This document shows positions 29,108 to 38,496 of a DNA stretch of 64,000 nucleotides, piece by piece. Source of the DNA: Endozoicomonas sp965261315. GTDB taxonomy: Bacteria > Pseudomonadota > Gammaproteobacteria > Pseudomonadales > Endozoicomonadaceae. Every line of letters begins with the position of its first letter. Positions within the stretch are counted from its first letter, which is position 1. The stretch is from positions 1 through 64,000 of the forward strand of contig CBDHDM010000041.1 of the NCBI GenBank assembly GCA_965261315.1. Direction: 5' to 3'. The notes beneath the pieces are model-generated. The model was not told the origin of the DNA, did no database searches, and was given only the letters and a program-made list of their open reading frames with translations. The position numbers were made by a program, and so were the translations under genes.

Positions 29108-31405
29108 ATGAGCAGCAAACCGGCGAACATTTCCAGCACAGCGCATAACCCTGCCGTCATAACGACCGAACCGTTCGCCCCCAAGCAATTCATCAGGGTT
29201 ACCATCCCTTCGCCACTTCGGCAGTTATTCGACTATCTACCACCAGACTCTTACCCTGTTCACTCTATTTACCCGGGAAGTAGAGTTGTCGTTCCCTTTG
29301 GCCCAAGACAAGTTGTCGCCATTGTTCTCTCGATTGAGCCAGATACCGATATCCCTGCCAGTAAGCTTAAAACGGTTATTTCTGTTCTGGATAACGAGCC
29401 GCTGCTACCAAACGACATTATCCAGCTCTGCCAGTGGGCTGCCCGTTACTATCATCACAGCCTGGGAGAAACGCTGACTCAGGCAATGCCCAAAAACCTG
29501 CGTCTTGGCAAACCTGCTTCTTATGGTGCTATTCCCTTCTGGAGCTGCGCTGCAGAACTCAACCATGAACTGCAAAGCCAATTAAAAAGATCCAAGAAAC
29601 AACTGGCAGCCCTTGAGCTGATTTCCAGCTGCCCACAAGGCATCAGTGCTAGCGAACTTCATGAACTCGGCTTTAGTAAAAGCACCTTAAAAGAGTTATC
29701 CAAAAAAGGATTAATCAGATCTCGGAACGTTGAGCCTTCAGCCCTGCCCTTTACTGAGATTACCAATCCACTGAAAGCGGCACACCTGAAACTCAATGAG
29801 GAACAGGCATTTGCCTGTGAAGCCATCATCGATGGTCTGGGAGCCTATCGAACTTATCTACTGGAAGGCGTCACTGGCAGCGGCAAGACGGAAGTGTATT
29901 TACAGGCAATCTCGGCCGCTCTGGCTGAGGGAAAACAAACGCTGGTACTGGTGCCTGAGATCGGTCTGACCCCTCAAACAGTACGACGCTTTCGTGATCG
30001 CTTTAATGTCCCTGTCGCCTGCCTTCATTCAGGACTCAGCGATGGTGAACGATTACAGGGGTGGCTTGAAGCTACACGGGGGGCTGCAGGCATTCTGATA
30101 TCTACACGCTCCGGTATTTTTACCCCCATGCCCCATCTCGGACTCATCATTGTGGATGAAGAGCATGACGGCTCTTATAAACAGCAGGAAAGCCTTCGCT
30201 ATAACGCCAGAGATCTTGCCATTTATCGTGGCAGACAGCGCCAGTGCCCGGTAGTTCTTGGCTCCGCAACCCCCTCACTGGAAACACTGCACAATACACG
30301 TCAGGGTAGATACACTCAGCTTCACCTGAAACAAAGGGCAGGTAACGCTCGCCCCCCTGCCATGGAGTTGCTGGATATGCGTCATCAGGTGCTGAAAGAT
30401 GGGTTATCCACAGAGCTTTTACAAAGGATAGCGACTCATCTTGGCCGTGGAAATCAGGTGATGGTATTCCTTAACCGTCGTGGTTATGCCCCATCCATGA
30501 TCTGTCAGGACTGTGGCAACATTATTGACTGCCCTCACTGTGATGCGCATATGACTATCCATCGATATCCGCCTCATATGCACTGTCATCACTGCGATCT
30601 GCAACAAGCTATTCCCTGGCAATGCACATCATGCCAAAGCAGGAAACTGCAACCGGTTGGTCAGGGAACGGAACGAACAGAGCAGGTACTAAGCCAGCAC
30701 TTTGCTGATTATCCGGTGTTAAGAATTGACAGGGATACCACCCGGAGAAAGCAGGCATTAAGCGATATGCTGGAAGAGATACAGTCCGGGAGACCCTGCA
30801 TTCTTCTCGGAACCCAGATGCTGGCTAAAGGTCATCACTTTCCGGATGTTACCCTCGTAGCCATTATCAATGCAGATGCAGGGCTGTTCAGTGCTGATTT
30901 CCGGGGAGCCGAGCGGACAGGACAACTGATCATGCAGGTAGCTGGACGTGCGGGACGGGGTGATAAACCCGGTCAGGTCATTATTCAAACCTACAATCCC
31001 GAGCACCCGGCACTCCAGCTTCTGTCAATGAACGACTATAGCCGTTTTACAAACAACCTCTTTATTGAACGAAAACAACTGAACCTGCCTCCGGAAGGTT
31101 ATCTAACACTGATTCGCTCAGAATCTATCAGTCAGGGTGAAAGTGAAGTCTTGCTTTCAGCACTTCGTCAATACGCTGAACAGTCAGGATTACAACAACT
31201 CGATAACAGTTTGCGAATACTGGGTCCCATTCCCGCCCCCATGGAAAAACGTCAAGGTCGCTACCGCTGGCACCTGCTTATTCATGGGAAAAACCGTAAT
31301 CACTTACACAGTCTGGTGAGCAGGGTCGTGAGTTACCTGGAAAGCCATCGACTTCCCAGGCAGTTGAAGTGGACTGTGGATATTGATCCACAGGAAATGA
31401 GTTAA
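29108..31405 (+). CDS. priA: Primosomal replication helicase PriA
   Basis: PriA restarts stalled replication forks by binding them, unwinding and loading the replicative helicase. The 765-residue product has an N-terminal DNA-binding domain, Walker A GVTGSGKT (254-261), the DEEH box (350-353), and a zinc region with four CxxC pairs (CQDC, CPHC, CHHC, CTSC). The helicase C-terminal motifs LLGTQMLAKGHHFPDVTLV and QVAGRAGRG follow. Full length and intact. In Pseudomonas argS follows priA; here argS is 24 kb away on the far side of the secretion island. Confidence 0.97.
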   Translation: MSSKPANISSTAHNPAVITTEPFAPKQFIRVTIPSPLRQLFDYLPPDSYPVHSIYPGSRVVVPFGPRQVVAIVLSIEPDTDIPASKLKTVISVLDNEPLLPNDIIQLCQWAARYYHHSLGETLTQAMPKNLRLGKPASYGAIPFWSCAAELNHELQSQLKRSKKQLAALELISSCPQGISASELHELGFSKSTLKELSKKGLIRSRNVEPSALPFTEITNPLKAAHLKLNEEQAFACEAIIDGLGAYRTYLLEGVTGSGKTEVYLQAISAALAEGKQTLVLVPEIGLTPQTVRRFRDRFNVPVACLHSGLSDGERLQGWLEATRGAAGILISTRSGIFTPMPHLGLIIVDEEHDGSYKQQESLRYNARDLAIYRGRQRQCPVVLGSATPSLETLHNTRQGRYTQLHLKQRAGNARPPAMELLDMRHQVLKDGLSTELLQRIATHLGRGNQVMVFLNRRGYAPSMICQDCGNIIDCPHCDAHMTIHRYPPHMHCHHCDLQQAIPWQCTSCQSRKLQPVGQGTERTEQVLSQHFADYPVLRIDRDTTRRKQALSDMLEEIQSGRPCILLGTQMLAKGHHFPDVTLVAIINADAGLFSADFRGAERTGQLIMQVAGRAGRGDKPGQVIIQTYNPEHPALQLLSMNDYSRFTNNLFIERKQLNLPPEGYLTLIRSESISQGESEVLLSALRQYAEQSGLQQLDNSLRILGPIPAPMEKRQGRYRWHLLIHGKNRNHLHSLVSRVVSYLESHRLPRQLKWTVDIDPQEMS

Positions 31406-31415
31406 AGAGACCCCA

Positions 31416-32183
31416 TTAAAGCATACGCGCCATGGCCTGTATCTGACCACGCTGGAAATTCTGCATGGCATTTTCACGGGCAAAATCCAGATACCGCTGA
31501 ATCTCATGATCCGGCAATGAGCGATAGGTATACAGAAATATGTTCCGCATTCTTTCAGGCATTTCCTTACGAATGTGAGGCTTCTCCTGCGCTTTCAGCA
31601 CTTGAACAGGCCGCATGGGTTGCTCTGCACCTGCAGGCATCACTTCTCGAAGCATTCTCTGCGCCCCCACCGAAGCACTGGCTGCAAGCTCAGTACTTAA
31701 CTCAACGGCATCAAGCGCTTCCATTAACGCTTCGATTAATCGCACCCGGTTATTGCGCGGCACGCCTTTTGACAGTTTTTCCTGAATATAGGCTTCCATT
31801 CTCGCCTGATTTTCAGGGTCATTAGCCTGCGCTTCCAGGTTCAAAATTTTCTGCCCAAGCGGTGACTCAAACCATTTAATCAATCGAGCCAACTCACCAA
31901 CCGAAAGCGCTTCATCGAGCGTTGCTTTCATAGACGACCGGAAAAAGTCAGGGCTATAGCGCACCTTAACCACTTGATTAACAGTATCAACGACAGTTTC
32001 AGGTATGGGGTAGCGTTGTTCCTGAAGAGTCATACTGTCGTGCATCCAGCTAAGCTGATGCTCCAACCCAGTCTGATCATAAAGTTTGTCCAGCAACTGA
32101 TCTTTTTCAGAAGACGCCTGAACACTGGTAATAAAAAGCAGGGGAGCGAACAACCATACAACTACTAATCTCTTTCCATCCAT
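31416..32183 (-). CDS. Exported DUF2059-like protein
   Basis: A 255-residue protein with a signal peptide from ATG 32183 (MDGKRLVVVWLFAPLLFITSVQA). The open frame continues upstream but without a sensible N-terminus. The body is helical, with the segments LSVGELARLIKWFESPLGQKI and LPDHEIQRYLDFARE; this pattern of a short segment about residue use and helix pairs is that of DUF2059 proteins, function unknown, expected in the periplasm. It is convergent with priA (10 bp apart) and lies downstream of rsmE. Confidence 0.6.
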   Translation of the reverse strand: MDGKRLVVVWLFAPLLFITSVQASSEKDQLLDKLYDQTGLEHQLSWMHDSMTLQEQRYPIPETVVDTVNQVVKVRYSPDFFRSSMKATLDEALSVGELARLIKWFESPLGQKILNLEAQANDPENQARMEAYIQEKLSKGVPRNNRVRLIEALMEALDAVELSTELAASASVGAQRMLREVMPAGAEQPMRPVQVLKAQEKPHIRKEMPERMRNIFLYTYRSLPDHEIQRYLDFARENAMQNFQRGQIQAMARML

Positions 32184-32314
32184 AGTCAGAGCCGTGTTGA
32201 AACAGTTTATTGGGAATAAGATGCCGACTGTGTCACTAAGCCAAAGCCAGCACTTGGCATTGAAGTAAGCCAAAGCAGTCTTTAACTTACATTTCTACCA
32301 TACCCTCTTGGAAA

Positions 32315-33025
32315 TCAGTCGTAAAGCTTACTGACAATCGCTGTCACTGCCGTTTCTACCCGTAAAATACGGGGACCAAGATGAATTCTTTGAAAACCGG
32401 CCTGTTCAAGCTTATCCACTTCATACTCAATAAAGCCGCCCTCAGGCCCAATAGCCAGGACTGCTGGTTCTACGATCTGATGAGGACAGCATTCACCACC
32501 CACCGGATGAGCCACCAGCCCTCGCCTACCTTCCATCAACGCTGGCAAACGATCTTCAACAAAAGGCTTGAAGCGCTTCTCAAGAACCACCTCAGGCATA
32601 ATGGTATCTCGAGCCTGCTCAAGCCCAAGAATCAGTTGTTCCCGTACTTTTTCAGGACTCAGCCAGGGGGACTGCCAGAAACTTTTCTCAACCCGGTAGC
32701 TATTCATCAAGATAATTTTCTTTACCCCAAGCGCCGTCAAATGCTGCAGCGAGCGCTTGAGCATTTTAGGTCGGGGTAAAGCCAGCAGCACGGTCAATGG
32801 CAGGGCCGGAGGGGGTGGTGTATCAAGATAAACCTCCAGATGCATTTTTTCTGCTGATAAGTGCGTGATTACACCACTCCCCGCACGGCCATTAATAACA
32901 CCAACACGAAGTTCATCACCCTCATTGGCCTGATGAACGTCCAGAACATGCCTGAACTGCCTCTGGTCAAGCTCTGCATGCCGTTCATCAATAAAGTGTT
33001 GGGGTTCCAGAAGGAGAAGATTCAT
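32315..33025 (-). CDS. rsmE: 16S rRNA (uracil1498-N3)-methyltransferase
   Basis: RsmE methylates U1498 of 16S rRNA with S-adenosylmethionine and has a SPOUT knotted fold. The 236-residue protein has an N-terminal PUA-like part and the knot motifs AIGPEGGFIEYEVD and LGPRILRVETAVTAI, which bind the cofactor. Full length. It lies close to the tatCBA-hisEI group, as in Pseudomonas. Confidence 0.95.
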   Translation of the reverse strand: MNLLLLEPQHFIDERHAELDQRQFRHVLDVHQANEGDELRVGVINGRAGSGVITHLSAEKMHLEVYLDTPPPPALPLTVLLALPRPKMLKRSLQHLTALGVKKIILMNSYRVEKSFWQSPWLSPEKVREQLILGLEQARDTIMPEVVLEKRFKPFVEDRLPALMEGRRGLVAHPVGGECCPHQIVEPAVLAIGPEGGFIEYEVDKLEQAGFQRIHLGPRILRVETAVTAIVSKLYD

Positions 33026-33104
33026 CTAAACAGCCATAAGCCAGACATACCGGAGCATAGAACAAAGCTCTCTCCGGTATATTCATTGCAAAAGGAAAAC
33101 AACG

Positions 33105-33401
33105 TCAGCTGAGTGCTGCGCCTTTTCGATAGTCATCCACTAACCGATCAATCTCATCAAGTAACTGATCAATGGCTATGGATGAGAGCTTAATATTACC
33201 AGAGAGCAGCTCAAGCCTTAACTCATCCACTGATGAAAACTCACCTTGAACAAGGGCTTTTACTGGATAAAAGCGGGAATCAGAAAGAAGCCAGACTAAT
33301 CCGTTCTGAACCACTTCAATGGGAACATCAAATGGTGATTGGTGATAAAAATGGTCAGAAAGTAAATCCTTCTGACCATTTAAGGCATGAGAATATTGCA
33401 T
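33105..33401 (-). CDS. Hypothetical protein, 98 residues
   Basis: I do not recognise this protein. The start ATG 33401 follows a strong GGAGGAA site at 8 bases, favouring it over the frame start at 33419. The product is soluble and acidic, with a predicted beta/turn N-terminal half (VWLLSDSRFYPVKALVQGEFSS) and a helical C-terminal half ending LLDEIDRLVDDYRKGAALS. It sits between rsmE and tatC in the same direction. No signal peptide or membrane segment. Confidence 0.65.
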   Translation of the reverse strand: MQYSHALNGQKDLLSDHFYHQSPFDVPIEVVQNGLVWLLSDSRFYPVKALVQGEFSSVDELRLELLSGNIKLSSIAIDQLLDEIDRLVDDYRKGAALS

Positions 33402-33518
33402 ACTTCCTCCCTGAAACAACCCTATCCTGAATCTATACAGTGACTGTGGTAAAAAATTAACCTTTCTTTTACTTTAGCCAATGCAGAACAGAGTATTACC
33501 GTTACAGGAAGACACTGC

Positions 33519-33546
33519 CTTATTATGAAAAGTCTTATTATGAAAA
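33519..33546. repeat. Short tandem duplication
   Basis: The unit CTTATTATGAAAAGT at 33519-33533 is followed by a second, nearly complete copy at 33534-33546. It lies in the spacer just downstream of tatC. Confidence 0.5.
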
Positions 33547-33607
33547 TGCCGCCACTCAGCGTTCTTCTATAACCTTGGGGGGAGCGGCACTTTCCCTCAC
33601 GACGGCT

Positions 33608-34393
33608 TTACGCCTCTTCTTCAACCTCTTTGCGGCTTTTGACAAAGCGGGCAAACACAATGCCACACTCAAACAACAACCACATGGGAATCGCCAGCAG
33701 AGACTGAGAAATAACATCGGGCGGTGTCATAATCATGCCAATAACAAAGCAGCCAACCACCACATAGGGACGTTTCTCCTTCAGACTTTCTACCGTAGTC
33801 ACCCCTGACCAGACCAGAAGCACTGTAGCCACCGGGATTTCAAAAGCAACACCGAAAGCAAAAAACAGTTTCAGGATAAAATCCAGATAGCTGTTGATAT
33901 CAGTCATCACGGTGACCGATTCAGGCCCTACCGAGGTGAAGAATGAGAAAATCAGTGGAAAAACAACATAATAGGCAAACGCTATCCCCAGATAAAACAG
34001 CAATATACTGGCAATCAACAACGGGATGGCAATGATCTTTTCGTGACGGTAAAGACCTGGTGCTATAAACCCCCATGCCTGGTGCAAAATAACGGGAATC
34101 GCAAGAAACAGCGACAATACAATGGTCAGCTTGAAAGGCGCCAGAAATGGTGAGGCCACCTCAGTGGCGATCATGGTGCTGCCCTCAGGCAAGCTGGCCC
34201 GAAGTGGTTCCGATATATAAACGTAAATATCGTTGGAAAAATAAAACAGCCCGGCAAAAACCACCAGCACCGCAATCAAACTCTTCAGAATACGGCTACG
34301 CAACTCGAGCAGATGCTGAACAAGAGGCTGCTCTTTATCTTTTTCCGACGCTTCTGATTGTTGTGGCTGACCTTTCGGATCGTGCTCTGACAT
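33608..34393 (-). CDS. tatC: Sec-independent translocase protein TatC
   Basis: TatC is the six-helix receptor for twin-arginine signal peptides in the inner membrane. The 261-residue product has the conserved HLLELRSRILKSL at the start of helix 1, PFLAPFKL in the first periplasmic loop, and FGVAFEIPV in helix 4. Polar N- and C-termini face the cytoplasm. It is the last gene of the tat operon, 3 bp after tatB. Confidence 0.97.
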   Translation of the reverse strand: MSEHDPKGQPQQSEASEKDKEQPLVQHLLELRSRILKSLIAVLVVFAGLFYFSNDIYVYISEPLRASLPEGSTMIATEVASPFLAPFKLTIVLSLFLAIPVILHQAWGFIAPGLYRHEKIIAIPLLIASILLFYLGIAFAYYVVFPLIFSFFTSVGPESVTVMTDINSYLDFILKLFFAFGVAFEIPVATVLLVWSGVTTVESLKEKRPYVVVGCFVIGMIMTPPDVISQSLLAIPMWLLFECGIVFARFVKSRKEVEEEA

Positions 34394-34396
34394 ACG

Positions 34397-34852
34397 CTAC
34401 TGCCTGTCCTTATCTTGAGGCTGCTGCACCTGCGAGTCATTCACAGCCCTTCTCTCAACGGCCTTATCTTTACCAGATACATCAATGGTTGAACTACCAG
34501 CAACACTGGAAGATGTCTTTTCCTGTACGCTCTCTTCAGAAGCCGCTTTGGAAACAGGCTCATCAGATACAGCATCAATATTCACGGTCTTTTTAATATC
34601 ATTAATCTGGCTTTGAAACTGCTCTCGAGTCTTATTCAACTCTTTCATAACCGCTTCATTATGAAGTTGCTGCTTGATGCCATCGGCATCAATTTCTTTC
34701 TCCAGCTCTTCTTTAACCGATTGAAAGCTACGACGAATCTTGCCCACCCAGTAAGCCGTGGTTCGAATAGCCTGAGGTAACCGCTCGGGCCCGAGAACAA
34801 CCAGGGCGATAACGGCAACCAATAATAACTCTGTAAACCCTATATCAAGCAC
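34397..34852 (-). CDS. tatB: Sec-independent translocase protein TatB
   Basis: TatB partners TatC in substrate recognition. The 151-residue product has an N-terminal membrane helix (MLDIGFTELLLVAVIALVVLGPERLP), with the conserved Glu and the GPERLP hinge, an amphipathic helix, and a long low-complexity polar tail. This tail is typical of TatB and not of TatA. It lies 188 bp downstream of tatA; the gap is longer than usual and contains only a weak CCCC-N6-CGGGG hairpin. Confidence 0.95.
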   Translation of the reverse strand: MLDIGFTELLLVAVIALVVLGPERLPQAIRTTAYWVGKIRRSFQSVKEELEKEIDADGIKQQLHNEAVMKELNKTREQFQSQINDIKKTVNIDAVSDEPVSKAASEESVQEKTSSSVAGSSTIDVSGKDKAVERRAVNDSQVQQPQDKDRQ

Positions 34853-35040
34853 AGCGAACTATCACACCTCTCAATAACAGCCTTTCACGGCACGACGGGC
34901 ATAAACCAACGGGTAACTGCAGCACATGCTCACCCCCTGCATACGGGGTTACGTTTAACACCAGTGATTTTTCAATCAAAGACAACCTCGAATGACGTTC
35001 AGCTCTGCAACCTTTTATTCACTCAAGGCTGTTGGCAATC

Positions 35041-35277
35041 TCATGACTGTTTGTGCTTGGACTTCTCGAGATCAGATTCCAGATTACGCCGTTGCTGTTC
35101 AACAGCATCAGACTTTTCCTCGTCCTTATCTTCTTCAGAGTTCAGGGCTTTCTTAAAACCTTTCACTGCACCACCAAGGTCACTGCCCATTCCACGCAAC
35201 TTCTTAGTGCCAAAAAGCATAACCACGATCAGCAATATGATCACCAATTGCCAGATACTGATACCACCAAAACCCAT
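35041..35277 (-). CDS. tatA: Sec-independent translocase protein TatA
   Basis: TatA oligomerises to form the translocation site. The start ATG 35277 (MGFGGISIWQLVII) follows GGAG; the longer frame to 35328 is not homologous. The 78-residue protein has the N-terminal helix, the FGTKKLRGMGSDLGGAVKGFKKAL amphipathic segment, and an acidic tail. It is the first gene of tatABC, 136 bp downstream of hisE. Confidence 0.96.
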   Translation of the reverse strand: MGFGGISIWQLVIILLIVVMLFGTKKLRGMGSDLGGAVKGFKKALNSEEDKDEEKSDAVEQQRRNLESDLEKSKHKQS

Positions 35278-35413
35278 TTTCTGCTCCTTCAGCTCAACAC
35301 GGAAGCTGATCAAATAATAGCCAAGCAATCAGCATAATAACCCAGTCACCATCGGTAGGCGTAGCTATTTATAGCCAGGGATTTATAGCCAATCGGGGAA
35401 AAGAAGCCGGAAA

Positions 35414-35740
35414 TTACCCGCGGGAAGCCTTCTCTTCAATACCGGAAAGCCCAAATCGACGGTCCAGCTCATTCAGTACGTCTACAGGCTCAAGCCCAAG
35501 ATGAGACAACATAATCATGGTGTGAAACCAGAGATCTGCTGTTTCATAGACAACCGCCTCCCGGTTATGGTCATACTCTGAAGCTTTCGCGGCAATCAGC
35601 ACTTCTGCTGACTCTTCACCGACTTTTTTCAGAATATGATCCAGCCCCTTATTATGAAGCTGTGCAACGTAAGAGGAATCCGGATCTGCCTGCCTGCGAC
35701 TGCTTAACACTTCAGTCAATTTCTCGATTATATCGCTCAT
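35414..35740 (-). CDS. hisE: Phosphoribosyl-ATP pyrophosphatase
   Basis: HisE hydrolyses phosphoribosyl-ATP, the second step of histidine synthesis. The 108-residue all-alpha protein has the family signature KKVGEESAEVLIAAK and EAVVYETADLWFHTMIML, with the acidic metal-binding residues of the MazG-like fold. It is separate from hisI, as in Pseudomonas, not fused as in enterobacteria. Confidence 0.96.
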   Translation of the reverse strand: MSDIIEKLTEVLSSRRQADPDSSYVAQLHNKGLDHILKKVGEESAEVLIAAKASEYDHNREAVVYETADLWFHTMIMLSHLGLEPVDVLNELDRRFGLSGIEEKASRG

Positions 35741-35781
35741 CTTTTAGCCCGTAGGATGATTTACAGCAAAGAAAACAGTCT

Positions 35782-36189
35782 TTACTGACGTCCATAAATA
35801 GTTTCAGGGTCTTGCAGTACTGGGGCTTCGGTATTCCACGATGCTTTTCCGTCTTGATCCACAAGGCGACGATAAAAACAGGACTTGCGGCCGGTATGGC
35901 AGGCAATGCCACCCACTTGCTCAACCTTGAGTAGAATCGCGTCAGCATCACAGTCAAGGCGACACTCCACCAACTTCTGCGTATGGCCTGAGCTTTCACC
36001 TTTACGCCACAACTTTCCCCTTGAGCGAGACCAGTAAACGGCAACTTTTTCATTCAGGGTCAACTCAAGGGATTCCCGATTCATCCAGGCCAGCATCAGA
36101 ACCTCTCCCGTTTCATGGTCCTGGGCAATGGCCGTTACGAGACCATCGTCATTCCATTGCACTTCATCCAGCCACTGATTTGTCGTCAT
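35782..36189 (-). CDS. hisI: Phosphoribosyl-AMP cyclohydrolase
   Basis: HisI opens the purine ring of phosphoribosyl-AMP, using zinc and magnesium. The sequence has ALWMNRE-like MLAWMNRESLELT, the YWSRSRGKLWRKGESSGH signature, DCDADAILLKVEQVG, and the cysteines in CRLDCD and ACHTGRKSCFYR. The start could be ATG 36189 (135 residues) or GTG 36201; I prefer the ATG. It is followed by hisE 41 bp later. Confidence 0.95.
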   Translation of the reverse strand: MTTNQWLDEVQWNDDGLVTAIAQDHETGEVLMLAWMNRESLELTLNEKVAVYWSRSRGKLWRKGESSGHTQKLVECRLDCDADAILLKVEQVGGIACHTGRKSCFYRRLVDQDGKASWNTEAPVLQDPETIYGRQ

Positions 36190-36210
36190 CTCACCATCCA
36201 CATATTCTTC

Positions 36211-37818
36211 TTATCGCACGATTAACCAGCCACCCAGCGCAGCAGTCATTAATCCCAGCACGGTTTCATCCAACAATACTTTTTCTAAACCTGAAGCAGC
36301 CAATACCGCACCACCCACAAGCAGCAGTAAAATGCCAAAGCGTCTTTGCTTTTGTCGGCGCCTTTCTGCCCTCACCTGCTGTTGATGATAAGCCTGCTGC
36401 TGATCAACCAGCGTCCGAACCGTTGACATCACTTTCTGAGCCATGACCGGAGCACTTAACAGCCAGTCTGCGCTCTGCTCCTTGATATTGCAGGCTATAC
36501 CCGAAGGACTCACCTGATCTTTCATCCATTTTTCCAGAAATGGTTGAGCGGTACTCCACAAATCTAAATCAGGGTAAAGCTGACGCCCCAGCCCCTCTAC
36601 ATTCAGCAGTGTCTTCTCCAGCAACACCAGCTGAGGCTGCACTTCCATATTGAAACGACGAGCCACCTGGAAGAGTCGAACCAGCAACTGACCAAAAGAG
36701 ATATCTTTTAAAGGTTTCTCAAAAATAGGCTCGCAAACCGTACGAATAGCCGCCTCTAACTCACCCACCGGGGTATCCCTGGGCACCCAGCCGGAGTCAA
36801 CATGCAACTGTGCAACCTTACGGTAATCACGACGAAAGAAAGCAAGCAGGTTACTGGCCAGATAGTGCTGATCTTCAGGCTCCAATGTACCAACAATGCC
36901 ACAGTCAATTCCGATATAACGAGGCTCCGCAGGATTAGTCACATCAATAAAGATATTCCCCGGATGCATGTCTGCATGGAAAAAACGGTCACGGAATACC
37001 TGGGTAAAGAAAATCTCCACACCCCGCTCCGCCAGCTTTTTCATATCGACATTATTGGCTTTCAAGGTTGCAATATCAGAGACCGGAACTCCGTAGATTC
37101 GCTCAATGACCATCACTTTTGTACGACAGTAGTCCCAGTAAACCTGGGGTACAAACAGTAAAGGTGAAGCCAGAAAGTTACGTCGTAACTGTGAACAGTT
37201 TGCCGCTTCCCGCAACAAGTCGAGTTCATCAAAGATTGTGCGTTCGTAGTCAGCGACTACTTCTACCGGACGTAAGCGACGAGCGTCTTTTGATAGAAAG
37301 ATAAGTACACGGGCAAAGAAGTACATCAACCCGATATCTTTGCGAATCACTCGATCAATACCAGGGCGAATCACTTTGACCACTACCTCATCACCAGAAT
37401 GCAGCCTTGCGGTATGCACCTGGGCAACCGAGGCAGAAGCCAGGGGCTCACGATCAAAACGGGCAAACAGCGTATCTACATCATTACCAAGACTGGATTC
37501 AATAATGGCAATCGCATCTTCTGCCAGAAAAGGAGGCACATCATCCTGAAGGCGAGACAACTCATCGCTGATATCATCCGGCAAAAGATCCCGACGGGTT
37601 GAGAGAATTTGCCCGAACTTGATAAAAATTGGCCCAAGTGCTTCCAGAGAAAGCCGAATACGTTCACCTCTGGGTGCATTATTTCGGATGAAGTAACGCC
37701 AGGGAAGCAAGGCCAGAAAGCAGCGTAACCAAAAGGGAGACCTTTCAGTATCAATAAGATTATCCAGCCGGTTACGGGCGACAGCTGCCACTATTTTTAA
37801 CAAACGGATCAACGACAT
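36211..37818 (-). CDS. ubiB: Ubiquinone biosynthesis kinase-like protein UbiB
   Basis: UbiB is an ABC1/ADCK-type atypical kinase needed for coenzyme Q synthesis. The 535-residue product has the KxGQ motif (IFIKFGQILSTRRDLLP), the alanine-rich loop LASASVAQVH in place of a P-loop, HADMHPGNIF in the catalytic loop and IDCGIVG as the DFG-like motif. Two hydrophobic segments at the C-terminus anchor it to the inner membrane. It lies 10 bp after ubiJ, in the ubiE-ubiJ-ubiB operon. Confidence 0.96.
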   Translation of the reverse strand: MSLIRLLKIVAAVARNRLDNLIDTERSPFWLRCFLALLPWRYFIRNNAPRGERIRLSLEALGPIFIKFGQILSTRRDLLPDDISDELSRLQDDVPPFLAEDAIAIIESSLGNDVDTLFARFDREPLASASVAQVHTARLHSGDEVVVKVIRPGIDRVIRKDIGLMYFFARVLIFLSKDARRLRPVEVVADYERTIFDELDLLREAANCSQLRRNFLASPLLFVPQVYWDYCRTKVMVIERIYGVPVSDIATLKANNVDMKKLAERGVEIFFTQVFRDRFFHADMHPGNIFIDVTNPAEPRYIGIDCGIVGTLEPEDQHYLASNLLAFFRRDYRKVAQLHVDSGWVPRDTPVGELEAAIRTVCEPIFEKPLKDISFGQLLVRLFQVARRFNMEVQPQLVLLEKTLLNVEGLGRQLYPDLDLWSTAQPFLEKWMKDQVSPSGIACNIKEQSADWLLSAPVMAQKVMSTVRTLVDQQQAYHQQQVRAERRRQKQRRFGILLLLVGGAVLAASGLEKVLLDETVLGLMTAALGGWLIVR

Positions 37819-37827
37819 GCCCCCGGG

Positions 37828-38496
37828 TTATGATTTGGCATTAGATTTGTCTTTAGTATGGTCAGATTTGTCTTGGGTATAGAGAGTGGTTTGCCATTGA
37901 TGCTCCAGCCGGTCCATTGAGTCAGCCAGATGAGCAACCTCTGCAACAAAACCTTCCACTTCAACCCTGGAGGGAATCAGGCGAAGTTCTTCCTGGAGGT
38001 ATTCCCCAAGATTATCCATCACGAGCTCCTGCCCTCTCCTGGCATGATCGCCAACAAAGCGAAGCCCCTGCGCCATCATATGACCAGTAATATCGCCAAA
38101 GGTCTGGCAAAGCGGCCTTTCCCAGTCGACTTCCATCTGCTGATGAATCTGCTGCAAGTCAGCAATCAATGATTCATCTCCGGAAATGCTCAATCCCGGA
38201 ACGTCAGCAAATGGCATGTTTCTGCGTGTTGCCAATGAGGCAAATGCAACACTGGAGCCTGTAAAGGTTGCATCCACATCGCCATCGCCCTCTCCTCCAA
38301 GCGTCCCCGCCAGACGGATTCTATCCTGTTCAAAATGGACATAGCATGACCACTGCGGCGACGTACACTGAAAAGCAACCACCTTACCAAACCAGTGTGA
38401 CAGTTTTTTTATGGTTACCGGATCCAGTGCCAACAGCGCATTTACCTGATGCTCAATAGCCGCCAGCAGACCCGTCTTGACAACAGGGTCAACCAT
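37828..38496 (-). CDS. ubiJ: Ubiquinone biosynthesis accessory factor UbiJ
   Basis: UbiJ has an SCP2 lipid-binding domain and scaffolds the soluble complex of late ubiquinone enzymes. The 222-residue protein has the SCP2-like region in its N-terminal 130 residues (GDVDATFTGSSVAFASL and SISGDESLIADL) and a C-terminal coiled coil. Its first base overlaps the ubiE stop, so it is translationally coupled; the order ubiE-ubiJ-ubiB is conserved. Confidence 0.92.
   Translation of the reverse strand: MVDPVVKTGLLAAIEHQVNALLALDPVTIKKLSHWFGKVVAFQCTSPQWSCYVHFEQDRIRLAGTLGGEGDGDVDATFTGSSVAFASLATRRNMPFADVPGLSISGDESLIADLQQIHQQMEVDWERPLCQTFGDITGHMMAQGLRFVGDHARRGQELVMDNLGEYLQEELRLIPSRVEVEGFVAEVAHLADSMDRLEHQWQTTLYTQDKSDHTKDKSNAKS

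Noticed and set aside
35782..36201. hisI and hisE as a single fused gene
   Set aside because: Each has its own start and stop with 41 bases between; they are separate as in Pseudomonas.
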